Of a stretch of 25,669 bases of DNA, positions 14,644-22,833 are shown one piece after another. Below the pieces are notes generated by a model. That model saw only the letters and a list, made by a program, of their open reading frames with translations. It was not told the DNA's origin and ran no database searches. The translations under genes and the position numbers were made by a program. Source of the DNA: JALORV01 sp035255845 (GTDB taxonomy: Bacteria > Pseudomonadota > Gammaproteobacteria > Burkholderiales > Burkholderiaceae_F); the NCBI GenBank assembly GCA_035255845.1, contig DATEZE010000260.1:1-25669 (forward strand), given 5' to 3'. The stretch's first letter is position 1. Each line of letters starts with the position of its first letter.

Positions 14644-16593
14644 GTGTCGGAGACCGGGACCGCGGACACCTTCCCGCGCCTGTTGCAGTGGCATGCCCGC
14701 CAGCGGCCGGACGCCACGGCTATCCGTGAAAAAAACCTCGGGATCTGGCAGAGCTGGACCTGGGCCGAGGCGCTGCGTGAAGTGCAGCACATTGCCGCGG
14801 GGCTCCATCAGGCCGGATTCCAGCGCGGCGAGCATCTGGCGATCGTCGGCGAGAATCGCCCGCGGCTGTACTTCACGATGGTCGCGACGCAGTGCCTGGG
14901 CGGCATACCGGTGCCCCTGTACCAGGATGCGGTTGCCGCGGAAATGGAGTTCGTATTCGCCAACGCGGAGATCCGTTTCGCGGTCGCCGAGGACCAGGAG
15001 CAGGTCGACAAACTGCTCGAGGTGCGCGAGACCGTCCCGCAGCTGAAGCGCATCATCTACGAGGATCCGCGCGGGCTCCGCAAGTACGATCAGGCGGGCC
15101 TGGCGTCCTATGAGCAGATCCGCGCGCTCGGCGAGCAACTTCTGAAGGAGCGTCCGTCAGTCGTCGACGACGAGATCGCGAAGGGCCGCGCCGACGATGT
15201 GGCTGCGATGTTCTACACCTCGGGTACGACCGGCCATCCAAAGGGCGTGGTGCTCGGCTACGCCAATCTGTTGGCGGCCGGCCGCGCCGGCGCAACGATG
15301 GAGCATCTGACCGAGCGCGAAGAGGTGCTCGCCTACCTGCCGATGGCGTGGATCGGGCAGAACATCTTTTCGTACACCCAATGGCTGGTCTGTGGCTTCA
15401 CCGTCAACTGCCCGGAATCCGCGGCCACGGTGATGGCGGACATGCGTGAGATCGGACCCACTTACTACTTCGCCCCACCTCGCGTGCTTGAGGCGCTACT
15501 GACGCAGGTCATGATCCGCATGGAAGATGCGTCGGCGCTCAAGCGGAGCATGTTCCACCGCTTCATGGACGTCGCCCGGCGCGTCGGCGGGCGGCTGCTC
15601 GACAAGCAGCCGGTCGGCGTCGGCGATCGGCTGATCTATGCACTCGGCAGCTGGCTGGTCTACGCGCCGCTGCGCAACGCGCTCGGCATGAGTCGCATCC
15701 GCGTCGCCTATACCGCCGGCGAGGCGATCGGGCCGGATCTTTTCACCTTCTACCGTTCGCTCGGCATCAACCTGAAGCAGCTGTACGGATCCACCGAGAC
15801 CTCTGTGTTCGTCTGCGTTCAGCCCAATGGCGGCGTCAAGCCGGACACGGTCGGCCCGCCGGTCACCGGTGTCGAGATCCGGCTGACCGATGCCGGCGAG
15901 ATCCTGATTCGCTCACCGGGACTGTTCCGCGAGTACTACAAGTCGCCCGACGCCACGCGCGAGGCCAAGGACCCGGACGGGTGGTTCCATACCGGCGATG
16001 CTGGCTACTTCGACGCCGAAGGTCACCTGAAGATCATCGACAGAGCCAAGGATGTCGGCAAGCTCGTCGACGGGACGCTCTTCGCACCCAAGTACATCGA
16101 GAACAAGCTCAAGTTCTTCCCGACGATCAAGGAGGCGGTCGCGTTCGGTGACCGGCGCGAGATGGTCTGCGCCTTCATCAACATCGACATGGAAGCAGTA
16201 GGCAACTGGGCCGAAAGGCACAACCTGCCCTACACCGGCTACACCGATCTCGCCGCCAAGCCCGAAGTGATCGAGCTGATCCGCGAGTCGGTCGAGAAGG
16301 TCAATGCGGATCTTGCGGCCGACCCGAAGCTCGCCAACGCGCAGATCCGCCGCTTCATCGTGCTGCACAAGGAGCTCGACGCAGACGACGATGAGCTGAC
16401 ACGTACGCGCAAGGTGCGGCGGCGCTTCATCCAGGATAAGTACTGCGCACTCGTCGATGCGATGTACAGCGGCCGCAACGAGCAGTTCATCGAGACGATG
16501 GTCAAGTTCGAGGACGGGCGCACCGGCAAGATCGCGGCGACTGTCAAGGTCGGCGACGCAAAGACCTACACGCCAATGCAAAAGGCGGCCTGA
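14644..16593 (+). CDS. AMP-binding long-chain-type acyl-CoA synthetase
   Basis: A 649-residue adenylate-forming enzyme that should activate a carboxylic acid to its CoA thioester with ATP. Visible core motifs are the P-loop YTSGTTGHPKG (191-201), YGSTE (381-385), GWFHTGD (446-452) and the hinge DRAKD. The length and the long insert between the P-loop and YGSTE match the long-chain fatty acyl-CoA synthetase (FadD15/FAA-like) branch rather than short-chain or PaaK types. No signal peptide is seen. The start GTG at 14644 follows GGAGA eight bases upstream. The stop is one base from the start of a small membrane protein, and an entire LIV-type ABC importer follows, so the likely job is to trap the imported acid as a CoA ester. 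The substrate is unknown. Confidence 0.9.
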   Translation: MSETGTADTFPRLLQWHARQRPDATAIREKNLGIWQSWTWAEALREVQHIAAGLHQAGFQRGEHLAIVGENRPRLYFTMVATQCLGGIPVPLYQDAVAAEMEFVFANAEIRFAVAEDQEQVDKLLEVRETVPQLKRIIYEDPRGLRKYDQAGLASYEQIRALGEQLLKERPSVVDDEIAKGRADDVAAMFYTSGTTGHPKGVVLGYANLLAAGRAGATMEHLTEREEVLAYLPMAWIGQNIFSYTQWLVCGFTVNCPESAATVMADMREIGPTYYFAPPRVLEALLTQVMIRMEDASALKRSMFHRFMDVARRVGGRLLDKQPVGVGDRLIYALGSWLVYAPLRNALGMSRIRVAYTAGEAIGPDLFTFYRSLGINLKQLYGSTETSVFVCVQPNGGVKPDTVGPPVTGVEIRLTDAGEILIRSPGLFREYYKSPDATREAKDPDGWFHTGDAGYFDAEGHLKIIDRAKDVGKLVDGTLFAPKYIENKLKFFPTIKEAVAFGDRREMVCAFINIDMEAVGNWAERHNLPYTGYTDLAAKPEVIELIRESVEKVNADLAADPKLANAQIRRFIVLHKELDADDDELTRTRKVRRRFIQDKYCALVDAMYSGRNEQFIETMVKFEDGRTGKIAATVKVGDAKTYTPMQKAA

Positions 16594-16594
16594 G

Positions 16595-16852
16595 ATGAGC
16601 GGGCGCGTTTGGGCCGCGATCGCGTGTCTCGTGATTGGCGTGCCGGTCGCCGCCTGGGGACTGGCCAACGGCATGATGCTGATCGGCCTGGCCGGGCTCG
16701 CGCTGGTGCTGGTCTTCGTGTTTCTCGTGATCGAGGCCATGAACCAGGCGGCGAAGCCGAAGCACGAGATCCCAAAGTCCGAAACGCCGGCGTGGAACAT
16801 GAAGGACCAGCCGCCGTCGGACGGTCGGCACCGCGACGGTCCGACGCTATGA
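16595..16852 (+). CDS. Small two-helix membrane protein
   Basis: An 85-residue protein with two predicted transmembrane helices (about 6-24 and 28-47) joined by a very short turn, then a hydrophilic, Pro- and Lys-containing C-terminal tail. I do not recognise a named family. The ATG at 16595 lies one base after the ligase stop, and its own stop overlaps the livG ATG (ATGA, 16849-16852). It is therefore translated in step with both. That position suggests an accessory subunit that might hold the ligase or the ATPase at the membrane, but this is inference only. Confidence 0.75.
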   Translation: MSGRVWAAIACLVIGVPVAAWGLANGMMLIGLAGLALVLVFVFLVIEAMNQAAKPKHEIPKSETPAWNMKDQPPSDGRHRDGPTL

Positions 16853-17634
16853 CCCGGCGCGAGGTCGGTGACGTGCTTTTAAGCGTCGAGGACGTCTGGC
16901 TTTCGTTCGGCGGCGTCAAGGCAATTCAGGGCGTCAACTTCGATGTCCGCGAACACGAGATCCGCGCGATCATCGGGCCCAACGGCGCGGGCAAGAGCTC
17001 GATGCTGAACGTCATCAACGGCGTGTACCACCCGCAGCAAGGCCGTATTACCTACCGCGGCAAAGTCCGCAGCGCGATGGATCCTCACCACGCCGCCGCG
17101 CAGGGTTTTGGTCGCACCTTCCAGAGCCTCGCGCTTTTCAAGGGCATGAGCGTGCTCGACAACATCATGACGGGCCGCGGCCTGAGGATGCGCACCGGGT
17201 TGCTGGCGCAGGCGATCAACATCGGTCCCGCACGGCGCGAGGAGCTGCGCCACCGCGAGTTCGTCGAGAACATTATCGATTTTCTCGAGATCCAGCCCTA
17301 CCGCAAGACGCCGGTCGGCCGGCTGCCGTACGGGCTGCAGAAGCGCGTTGACCTAGCCCGGGCGCTGGCGATGGAACCATCGATCTTGCTGCTCGATGAG
17401 CCGATGGCCGGCATGAATCTCGAGGAAAAGCAGGACATGTCGCGTTTCGTGCTCGACGTGAACGACGAATTCGGCACGACGATCGTCCTGATCGAGCACG
17501 ACATGGGCGTGGTGATGGACATCTCGGACCGCGTCGTCGTCCTCGACTACGGCCGCAAGATCGGCGACGGCACTCCCGACGAAGTCCGCGGCAACGAGCA
17601 GGTCATCGCCGCCTACCTGGGCGTCGCACACTGA
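16849..17634 (+). CDS. livG: LIV-type ABC transporter ATP-binding protein, LivG-like
   Basis: A 261-residue ABC ATPase. Walker A GPNGAGKSS is at 43-51, Walker B ILLLDEP is followed by MAGM, and the H-loop His is in LIEHDMGVV. The signature is a variant, LPYGLQKRVDLARAL, where most ABC proteins have LSGGQ; the LPYG form is typical of LivG. The extended Q-loop region (GFGRTFQSLALFKGMSVLDNIM) also fits LivG. It energises import through LivH/LivM, together with LivF. The start ATG overlaps the preceding stop by four bases. An open frame further upstream belongs to the small membrane gene in another phase. Confidence 0.93.
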   Translation: MTRREVGDVLLSVEDVWLSFGGVKAIQGVNFDVREHEIRAIIGPNGAGKSSMLNVINGVYHPQQGRITYRGKVRSAMDPHHAAAQGFGRTFQSLALFKGMSVLDNIMTGRGLRMRTGLLAQAINIGPARREELRHREFVENIIDFLEIQPYRKTPVGRLPYGLQKRVDLARALAMEPSILLLDEPMAGMNLEEKQDMSRFVLDVNDEFGTTIVLIEHDMGVVMDISDRVVVLDYGRKIGDGTPDEVRGNEQVIAAYLGVAH

Positions 17635-17642
17635 GAATCGGT

Positions 17643-18653
17643 ATGCAGACGCTGACGAGAAACTGGCCTGTTTTTGTGCTGGCGCTGCTGCTCGCGGCCG
17701 GCCTCATCGCGCCGCTGGCGTCCGGCGCAGCGGCGCCAGGCTTCTACGTCGAGGTGCTGCTCGGCGGCCTGATGTCGGGCGTGATGTATTCGCTGGTCGC
17801 ACTGGGACTCGTGCTGATCTTCAAGGCGTCCGGCGTGTTCAACTTCGCGCAAGGCGCGATGGTGCTTTTCGCCGCGCTCTCGGTCGCGCGCATCGGTGAG
17901 GTGATGCCGCTGCCGGTCGCGTTCGTGCTGACCGTCGGCATCATGGCGTTGCTCGCATGGCTGATCGAGCGGCTGGTGCTGCGTCACCTGGTCAACCAGG
18001 ACGCCGTCGTACTGCTGATGGCGACGCTGGGGGTCTCCTATTTCCTGGACGGCTTCGGGCAGACGATCTGGGGTAGCGACATCTACCGCATCGACACGGG
18101 ACTGCCGAAGACGCCCCTGCTGGTTGCCGAGAAAATCTTTGAAGGCGGCATCCTGATCAACACCGAGGACCTGGTCGCGGCGGCGATCGCTGCCCTGCTG
18201 GTGCTCGCGCTCGCGCTGTTCTTTCAGAAGACGCCGACCGGTCGTGCGCTACGCGCGGTGGCCGACGATCACCAGGCCGCCCAGTCGATCGGCATTCCAT
18301 TGAGCCGGATCTGGGTCATCGTCTGGACCGTCGCGGGAGTCGTCGCGCTGGTGGCCGGCATGATCTGGGGTTCCAAGCTCGGCGTGCAATTCTCGCTGGC
18401 TTTGATCGCGCTTAAGGCGCTACCGGTCGTCATCCTGGGCGGGTTCACGTCGGTGCCGGGCGCGATCCTCGGAGGACTGATCATTGGCGTTGGCGAGAAG
18501 TTCGCCGAGGTCTTCCTCGGTCCCGTCCTCGTCAAGCAATTCGATCTCGCCGGCGGCGGCATCGAGAACTGGTTCGCCTACGTGCTGGCGCTGCTGTTCC
18601 TGCTGGTCAGGCCCGAAGGCCTCTTCGGCGAAAAGCACATCGACCGGGTTTAA
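17643..18653 (+). CDS. livH: LIV-type ABC transporter permease, LivH-like
   Basis: A 336-residue integral membrane protein with eight or nine helices. LivH-family marks include GLMSGVMYSLVALGLVLIFKASGVFNFAQGAM cut into its two parts: the helix ending LIFKASG and the NFAQGAM turn (about residues 60-78). The cytoplasmic EAA-like coupling loop GRALRAVADDHQAAQSIGI (about 200-218) follows, then VILGGFTSVPGAILGGLIIG. It starts with ATG at 17643, eight bases after the livG stop. The extra N-terminal helix (residues 8-30) before the conserved region is common in this subfamily. It should pair with LivM in the membrane. Confidence 0.93.
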   Translation: MQTLTRNWPVFVLALLLAAGLIAPLASGAAAPGFYVEVLLGGLMSGVMYSLVALGLVLIFKASGVFNFAQGAMVLFAALSVARIGEVMPLPVAFVLTVGIMALLAWLIERLVLRHLVNQDAVVLLMATLGVSYFLDGFGQTIWGSDIYRIDTGLPKTPLLVAEKIFEGGILINTEDLVAAAIAALLVLALALFFQKTPTGRALRAVADDHQAAQSIGIPLSRIWVIVWTVAGVVALVAGMIWGSKLGVQFSLALIALKALPVVILGGFTSVPGAILGGLIIGVGEKFAEVFLGPVLVKQFDLAGGGIENWFAYVLALLFLLVRPEGLFGEKHIDRV

Positions 18654-18669
18654 ACAGTAGACAACGACG

Positions 18670-19734
18670 ATGCTCTATCGCGAAAACGGCCAGTTCAAGA
18701 TCTCGTACGCACAAGACCAGCAGATCCTGCCGATCGTGCAGGACCGCTGGTTCATGCTCGCGCTGCTCGCGTTCGCCTACCTGGTGATGCCCGCGATCGG
18801 TAACGAATACCTGATCCTGTCCCTGGTCGTTCCGTTCCTCATCCTGACGATCGCCGCCATGGGACTGAACATCCTGGTCGGCTACTGTGGACAGATCTCG
18901 CTAGGGACCGCAGCTTTCATGGCGGTCGGAGCCTACGCGGCGTACAACTTCGTTGTCCGCGTGCCCTCTCTCAATTTCCTGCTCGTGTTGGTGCTGTCAG
19001 GAGGGGTCGCTGCGCTGGTGGGCGTGCTGTTCGGCATTCCCAGCCTGCGCATCAAGGGTCTCTATCTAGCGGTTGCGACGCTAGCTGCGCAGTTTTTTGT
19101 CGACTGGTTGTTCGCGCGTGTCAAATGGTTCACGAACTATTCGTCGTCCGGTTCTGTCTCCACGGCTCCAATCGAGATGTTCGGCTGGTCGATCGAAACG
19201 CCGGCACAGAAATACCTGTTCGTGCTGACCATAGCAGTTGTGATGACGCTCGCCGCCAAGAACCTCGTGCGCGGCCACATCGGACGAGGGTGGATGGCGA
19301 TCCGCGACATGGACGTCGCGGCCGAGGTAATCGGCATCCGGCCGCTGTACGCAAAGTTGTCGGCGTTCGCGGTCAGCTCGTTCTATGCTGGTGTCGCAGG
19401 CGCCCTGTGGGGGTTTATCCGACTCGGCGCCTGGGAACCCTTGGCATTCAATATCAATCTATCGCTCAACCTGCTGTTCATGATCATCATCGGCGGCATG
19501 GGGTCGCTGCTGGGCTCGTACTTCGGTGCTGCGTTCATCGTGATACTTCCGCTGCTGCTGAATCAGGCGCCAGGGTGGTTTGGCGTCGGGATCTCGACGG
19601 CCCTGGCGTCGCACCTGGAGGCAATGATCTTCGGCAGCCTGATCGTGTTCTTTCTGATCGTCGAGCCGCACGGTCTCGCGCGGCTATGGGCGATTGGCAA
19701 GGAAAAGTTGAGACTATGGCCGTTCCCGCATTGA
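18670..19734 (+). CDS. livM: LIV-type ABC transporter permease, LivM-like
   Basis: A 354-residue membrane permease with about nine helices. LivM marks are GLNILVGYCGQISLGTAAFMAVGAY (split over two helices near residues 64-90), IPSLRIKGLYLAVATLA (about 122-138), and the coupling loop GRGWMAIRDMDVAAEVIGI (about 202-220), followed by YAKLSAFAVSSFYAGVAGAL. The C-terminus contains IIGGMGSLLGSYFGA, as expected. The ATG at 18670 lies 16 bases after the livH stop with only a weak ribosome-binding site, so translation probably depends on the upstream gene. It forms the heterodimeric channel with LivH. Confidence 0.93.
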   Translation: MLYRENGQFKISYAQDQQILPIVQDRWFMLALLAFAYLVMPAIGNEYLILSLVVPFLILTIAAMGLNILVGYCGQISLGTAAFMAVGAYAAYNFVVRVPSLNFLLVLVLSGGVAALVGVLFGIPSLRIKGLYLAVATLAAQFFVDWLFARVKWFTNYSSSGSVSTAPIEMFGWSIETPAQKYLFVLTIAVVMTLAAKNLVRGHIGRGWMAIRDMDVAAEVIGIRPLYAKLSAFAVSSFYAGVAGALWGFIRLGAWEPLAFNINLSLNLLFMIIIGGMGSLLGSYFGAAFIVILPLLLNQAPGWFGVGISTALASHLEAMIFGSLIVFFLIVEPHGLARLWAIGKEKLRLWPFPH

Positions 19735-19796
19735 GGTCCACGGAACGAGCCGACGACATAACGAGCTTGGACCGGTTCATTTGATGGGAGACAGCG

Positions 19797-21224
19797 ATGG
19801 CAAAGACGTTCAAATTGAACGCGGCGGCGATAGCGGTGGCGGGACTTGCCGCCGTTGCTTCGCTCGCGTGTCCGGTCGACGCAGCGGCACAAACCAAAGC
19901 CGCGCCGGCAGCCGCTAACAAGGGAGAGCAGTTCTTCCCGGTCCTCGTGTATCGCACTGGGGCCTACGCGCCCAACGGCACGCCATGGGCCAACGGCTTT
20001 GTCGACTACCTGAAGCTGGTGAATGCGCAGGGCGGTATCAACGGCGTGAAGGTCACGTGGGAAGAGTGCGAGACGGGCTACGCCACGGACCGCGGAGTCG
20101 AGTGCTACGAACGGCTGAAGACAAAGCAGAACGTCGCTTCGGTGCAGCCGCTGTCGACCGGCATCACATTCGCGCTGACCGACAAGGCGCCACACGACAA
20201 GATTCCGCTGATCACCGCCGGCTATGGTCGTTCGGAGTCGGTCGAAGGCGAGGCGTTTCCGTGGAATTTCCCGTTGATGGGCACCTACTGGGATGCCGCG
20301 GACGTTCTGGTACAGCACGTCGGCAAGCTCAATGGCGGCGTTGACAAGCTGAAGGGCAAGAAGATCGCGCTCGTGTACCACGACTCGCCGTATGGCAAGG
20401 AACCGATCGCGCTGCTGCAGGAGCGCGCCAAGTTGCACGGATTCGAGTTGATCACGATTCCGATCACGCATCCGGGCGTCGAGCAGAAGGCGGCATGGCT
20501 GCAGATCCGCCAGAACCGCCCTGACTACGTCTTCCTGTGGGGCTGGGGAGTGATGAACTCGACAGCCCTGCGCGAGGCGGTGGCCACCGGCTACCCGCGC
20601 GACAAGATGTACGGCGTGTGGTGGGCCGCAGCGGAGCCCGACGTCACTCCGGTCGGCGCCGATGCCAAGGGCTATAACGGGCTGGCGTTGCAGCACGGAG
20701 CTGGCCGCGCCAAGGTACACGAGGACATCCTGAAGCAGGTGCACGACAAGGGACAGGGTTCGGGTCCCAAGGATGAAGTGGGCACGGTGCTGTACACGCG
20801 CGGGATGATCAGCGCGATGCTGGCGGTCGAAGGCGTTCGCCAGGCCCAGTTGCGCTACGGCCAGAAGCCGCTGACCGGCGAGCAGGTACGTTACGGCCTG
20901 GAAAACCTCAACCTCGACGCCAAGCGGCTCGAAGCGCTCGGGCTTGCCGGCGTGATGAAACCGCTCGCGACCAACTGCCGCGACCACGCCGGCGCCCGCA
21001 TGGCGCGCATCCAGCAGTGGGACGGCACCAAATGGGTGTTCACTTCGGATTTCTATGAAGCGGACAACCAGATCATCAAGCCGATGATCAAGACCGCGGC
21101 GGAAAAGTACGTCGCCGACAAGAAGCTCACCATGCGCAGCTGCGCATCGGAAATGGCGGATGCCGACAAGGCGATGGCCGGCAAGACGCCTGCGCCCGCG
21201 GCCGTCGTCCCGGCCAAGAAGTAG
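19797..21224 (+). CDS. LIV-type ABC transporter periplasmic substrate-binding protein
   Basis: A 475-residue type-I periplasmic binding protein (Peripla_BP_6). The signal peptide covers about residues 1-31 (Lys-containing start, Ala/Val core, AAA before Gln32). The mature part begins FFPVLVYRTGAYAPNGTPWANGFVDYL, the usual first strand and helix of the family, and continues through PLITAGYGRSES and KIALVYHDSPYGKEPIALL. It is longer than E. coli LivK/LivJ (about 370), as in the subgroup found with acyl-CoA ligase genes. Its start is set by GGGAGA just upstream. It determines what is imported, but the ligand cannot be read from sequence; an organic acid is likelier than an amino acid in this context. 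Confidence 0.9.
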   Translation: MAKTFKLNAAAIAVAGLAAVASLACPVDAAAQTKAAPAAANKGEQFFPVLVYRTGAYAPNGTPWANGFVDYLKLVNAQGGINGVKVTWEECETGYATDRGVECYERLKTKQNVASVQPLSTGITFALTDKAPHDKIPLITAGYGRSESVEGEAFPWNFPLMGTYWDAADVLVQHVGKLNGGVDKLKGKKIALVYHDSPYGKEPIALLQERAKLHGFELITIPITHPGVEQKAAWLQIRQNRPDYVFLWGWGVMNSTALREAVATGYPRDKMYGVWWAAAEPDVTPVGADAKGYNGLALQHGAGRAKVHEDILKQVHDKGQGSGPKDEVGTVLYTRGMISAMLAVEGVRQAQLRYGQKPLTGEQVRYGLENLNLDAKRLEALGLAGVMKPLATNCRDHAGARMARIQQWDGTKWVFTSDFYEADNQIIKPMIKTAAEKYVADKKLTMRSCASEMADADKAMAGKTPAPAAVVPAKK

Positions 21225-21273
21225 TTGCGGGACCCGGCCGCTGCGGCGGCCGGTGCACCCACGGAGTCCGACG

Positions 21274-22095
21274 GTGACGACACCGCTGCTCAACGTAAAC
21301 GGCATCGAGGTGATTTACAACCACGTCATTCTCGTGCTCAAGGGAGTCTCGCTGAGCGTGCCCGAGGGCGGCATCGTGGCGCTGCTCGGAGCCAACGGCG
21401 CCGGCAAGACGACGACGTTGCGCGCGGTCTCCAACCTGCTACACGGCGAGCGCGGTGAAGTGACCAAGGGTTCGATCGAGTACCGTGGCGAGAAGATCGA
21501 GAAACTCACCGCGTACGAGCTGGTGAAGCGCGGTGTCGTGCAGGTGATGGAGGGGCGCCGCTGTTTCGCGCACCTGACGGTGGAGGACAACCTGCTGTCG
21601 GGCGCATATTCGCGTGGCGCCTCTGGTCGCGGCAAGTCGCGCGCCGATGTCGCTGGCGACCTTGAGAAGGTCTACGCCTATTTCCCGCGGCTCAAGCAAA
21701 GGCGCACGAGCCAGTCCGGTTACACCTCGGGTGGCGAGCAACAGATGACCGCGATAGGGCGCGCACTGATGGCGCGGCCGTCGATGATCCTGCTCGATGA
21801 GCCGTCAATGGGTCTCGCGCCGCAGGTCGTCGAGGAGATCTTTGCGATCGTGCAGGACCTCAACCGTCAGGAAAGGGTTTCGTTCCTTCTTGCCGAGCAG
21901 AATACGAACATCGCGCTTCGCTTCGCAGGGTACGGATACATACTGGAAAATGGTCGCGTGGTGATGGACGGCGACGCAGGCGCACTGCGCGAGAACGAGG
22001 ACGTCAAGGAGTTCTACCTCGGTGTCTCCAAAGCAGGACGCACGAGTTTCCGCGACGTCAAGTTCTACAAGCGGCGCAAGCGCTGGCTGGCGTAG
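21274..22095 (+). CDS. livF: LIV-type ABC transporter ATP-binding protein, LivF-like
   Basis: A 273-residue ABC ATPase. Walker A GANGAGKTT lies about residues 36-44, the Q-loop region includes VMEGRRCFAHLTVEDNL, the signature is TSGGEQQM followed by GRALMARP, and Walker B is MILLDEPSMGLAP, all LivF-like. The start GTG at 21274 follows GGAG (21263-21266). Compared with E. coli LivF (237 residues), it carries about 25 extra basic C-terminal residues (FRDVKFYKRRKRWLA at the end). It completes the importer with LivG. The gene lies 49 bases after the binding-protein gene. Confidence 0.92.
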   Translation: MTTPLLNVNGIEVIYNHVILVLKGVSLSVPEGGIVALLGANGAGKTTTLRAVSNLLHGERGEVTKGSIEYRGEKIEKLTAYELVKRGVVQVMEGRRCFAHLTVEDNLLSGAYSRGASGRGKSRADVAGDLEKVYAYFPRLKQRRTSQSGYTSGGEQQMTAIGRALMARPSMILLDEPSMGLAPQVVEEIFAIVQDLNRQERVSFLLAEQNTNIALRFAGYGYILENGRVVMDGDAGALRENEDVKEFYLGVSKAGRTSFRDVKFYKRRKRWLA

Positions 22096-22112
22096 CCCGA
22101 GCAGTCACATCG

Positions 22113-22173
22113 CCGGCGCGGGCCCGCACCTGTAGCGACACGCGCCGGTTGCAACCGCGGGACGTTGTCCCGC
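22113..22173 (+). repeat. Two inverted repeats between livF and the histone-like gene
   Basis: CCGGCGCG (22113-22120) pairs with CGCGCCGG (22141-22148), and GCGGGAC (22157-22163) pairs with GTCCCGC (22167-22173) around a 3-nt loop. Neither has a T-tract. The second lies eight bases before the GAGGA ribosome-binding site of the next gene. They may slow transcription or stabilise the upstream message, lowering or uncoupling expression of the distal genes. Confidence 0.35.
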
Positions 22174-22191
22174 ACCTTTCGAGGAGCTGAG

Positions 22192-22551
22192 ATGGCGACA
22201 CGCAAGGCGGCAAAGAAGAAGTCCAGGCGCACGGTGATGTATAGCAGCGGCGGCAAGAAGCTCTATGCGGTGCGGGACGCCAGTGGCAAGTTCAAAGACA
22301 TCCAGCAGTACTCGCGTGCGCACGCAATGGACATCAAGCTCGGCAGCAGTGCCGAAAGAGCGGCCGCCGCGAAAAAGGCCGCCGGGAAGAAGACTGCGAA
22401 GAAAACGACTCGCAAGACGACGAGTCGAGCCACGCTGGGTAAGGCCGTCAAGGGCGTCCTGCAGCGGGCCGCTAAACGCACCAGGAAGGCCGCCGGCTCC
22501 CTCGTCAAGCGGCCGCGCAAGACGGTCGCTCGCAAACGTGCGAAGCGTTAG
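22192..22551 (+). CDS. Lysine/arginine-rich histone H1-like protein
   Basis: A 119-residue, very basic protein. Residues 14-50 look like a small folded segment (VMYSSGGKKLYAVRDASGKF, then KDIQQYSRAHAMDIK). Residues 55-119 are a low-complexity tail of Lys, Ala, Arg and Thr with KKTAKKTTRKTT-type repeats, like eukaryotic H1 tails and the bacterial Hc1/Hc2 and AlgP proteins. Binding to DNA or another polyanion is likely by composition; a specific role is not known. The ATG at 22192 is preceded by GAGGA (22181-22185). It is an odd member of a transporter block and may be independently expressed, since hairpins separate it from livF. Confidence 0.75.
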   Translation: MATRKAAKKKSRRTVMYSSGGKKLYAVRDASGKFKDIQQYSRAHAMDIKLGSSAERAAAAKKAAGKKTAKKTTRKTTSRATLGKAVKGVLQRAAKRTRKAAGSLVKRPRKTVARKRAKR

Positions 22552-22580
22552 CTATCCGATCCACTGAGCCGGGGCAGTCG

Positions 22581-22814
22581 ATGTCGCTCGTGCAATTCAG
22601 GACCGGCGGTAGGGCATCGCGGCTCGTCGCCGGCGTCATGGCGGCAGCCGCGCTGCTCGGGGGCGGCATCGGTTGTACACCGCGCGAAGGCGAGCCCGCG
22701 GCGACGCCGTTGCCGACGCGGCAGTCGACGATCGATCCGGTCAAGCAGAAGCTCGATGCCGCCCAACAGGAGGCCGAGCGTCGCCGCAACGAGGCCGAGC
22801 GAGCCGGCCAATAG
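22581..22814 (+). CDS. Small lipoprotein-like protein with coiled-coil tail
   Basis: A 77-residue protein. An N-terminal hydrophobic stretch (about 15-31) ends in GGGIGC (Cys32), a weak lipobox lacking the usual Leu at -3, so lipidation is plausible but unproven. The rest is hydrophilic, with a Pro/Thr linker and a short charged helix (KQKLDAAQQEAERRRNEAER) likely to form a coiled coil. I know no named family. It sits 29 bases after the histone-like gene and 19 bases before the PaaK-like gene. Confidence 0.6.
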   Translation: MSLVQFRTGGRASRLVAGVMAAAALLGGGIGCTPREGEPAATPLPTRQSTIDPVKQKLDAAQQEAERRRNEAERAGQ

Positions 22815-22833
22815 GGTGGCACCGGGGTACGCC

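Noticed and set aside
15913..16800. A 295-codon minus-strand open frame opposite the acyl-CoA synthetase
   Set aside because: It is antisense to the conserved C-terminal domain of the ligase (GWFHTGD, DRAKD) and has no family character.
19563..21305. A 580-codon minus-strand open frame opposite livM and the binding-protein gene
   Set aside because: It lies antisense to two clear genes with strong family motifs; long antisense frames are expected in GC-rich coding DNA. The translation is Arg/His/Asp-rich with no recognisable domain.
22365..22551. AAG/GCC-rich repetitive DNA that might be a tandem repeat array
   Set aside because: It is codon repetition for the Lys/Ala-rich tail, with no regular repeat unit.
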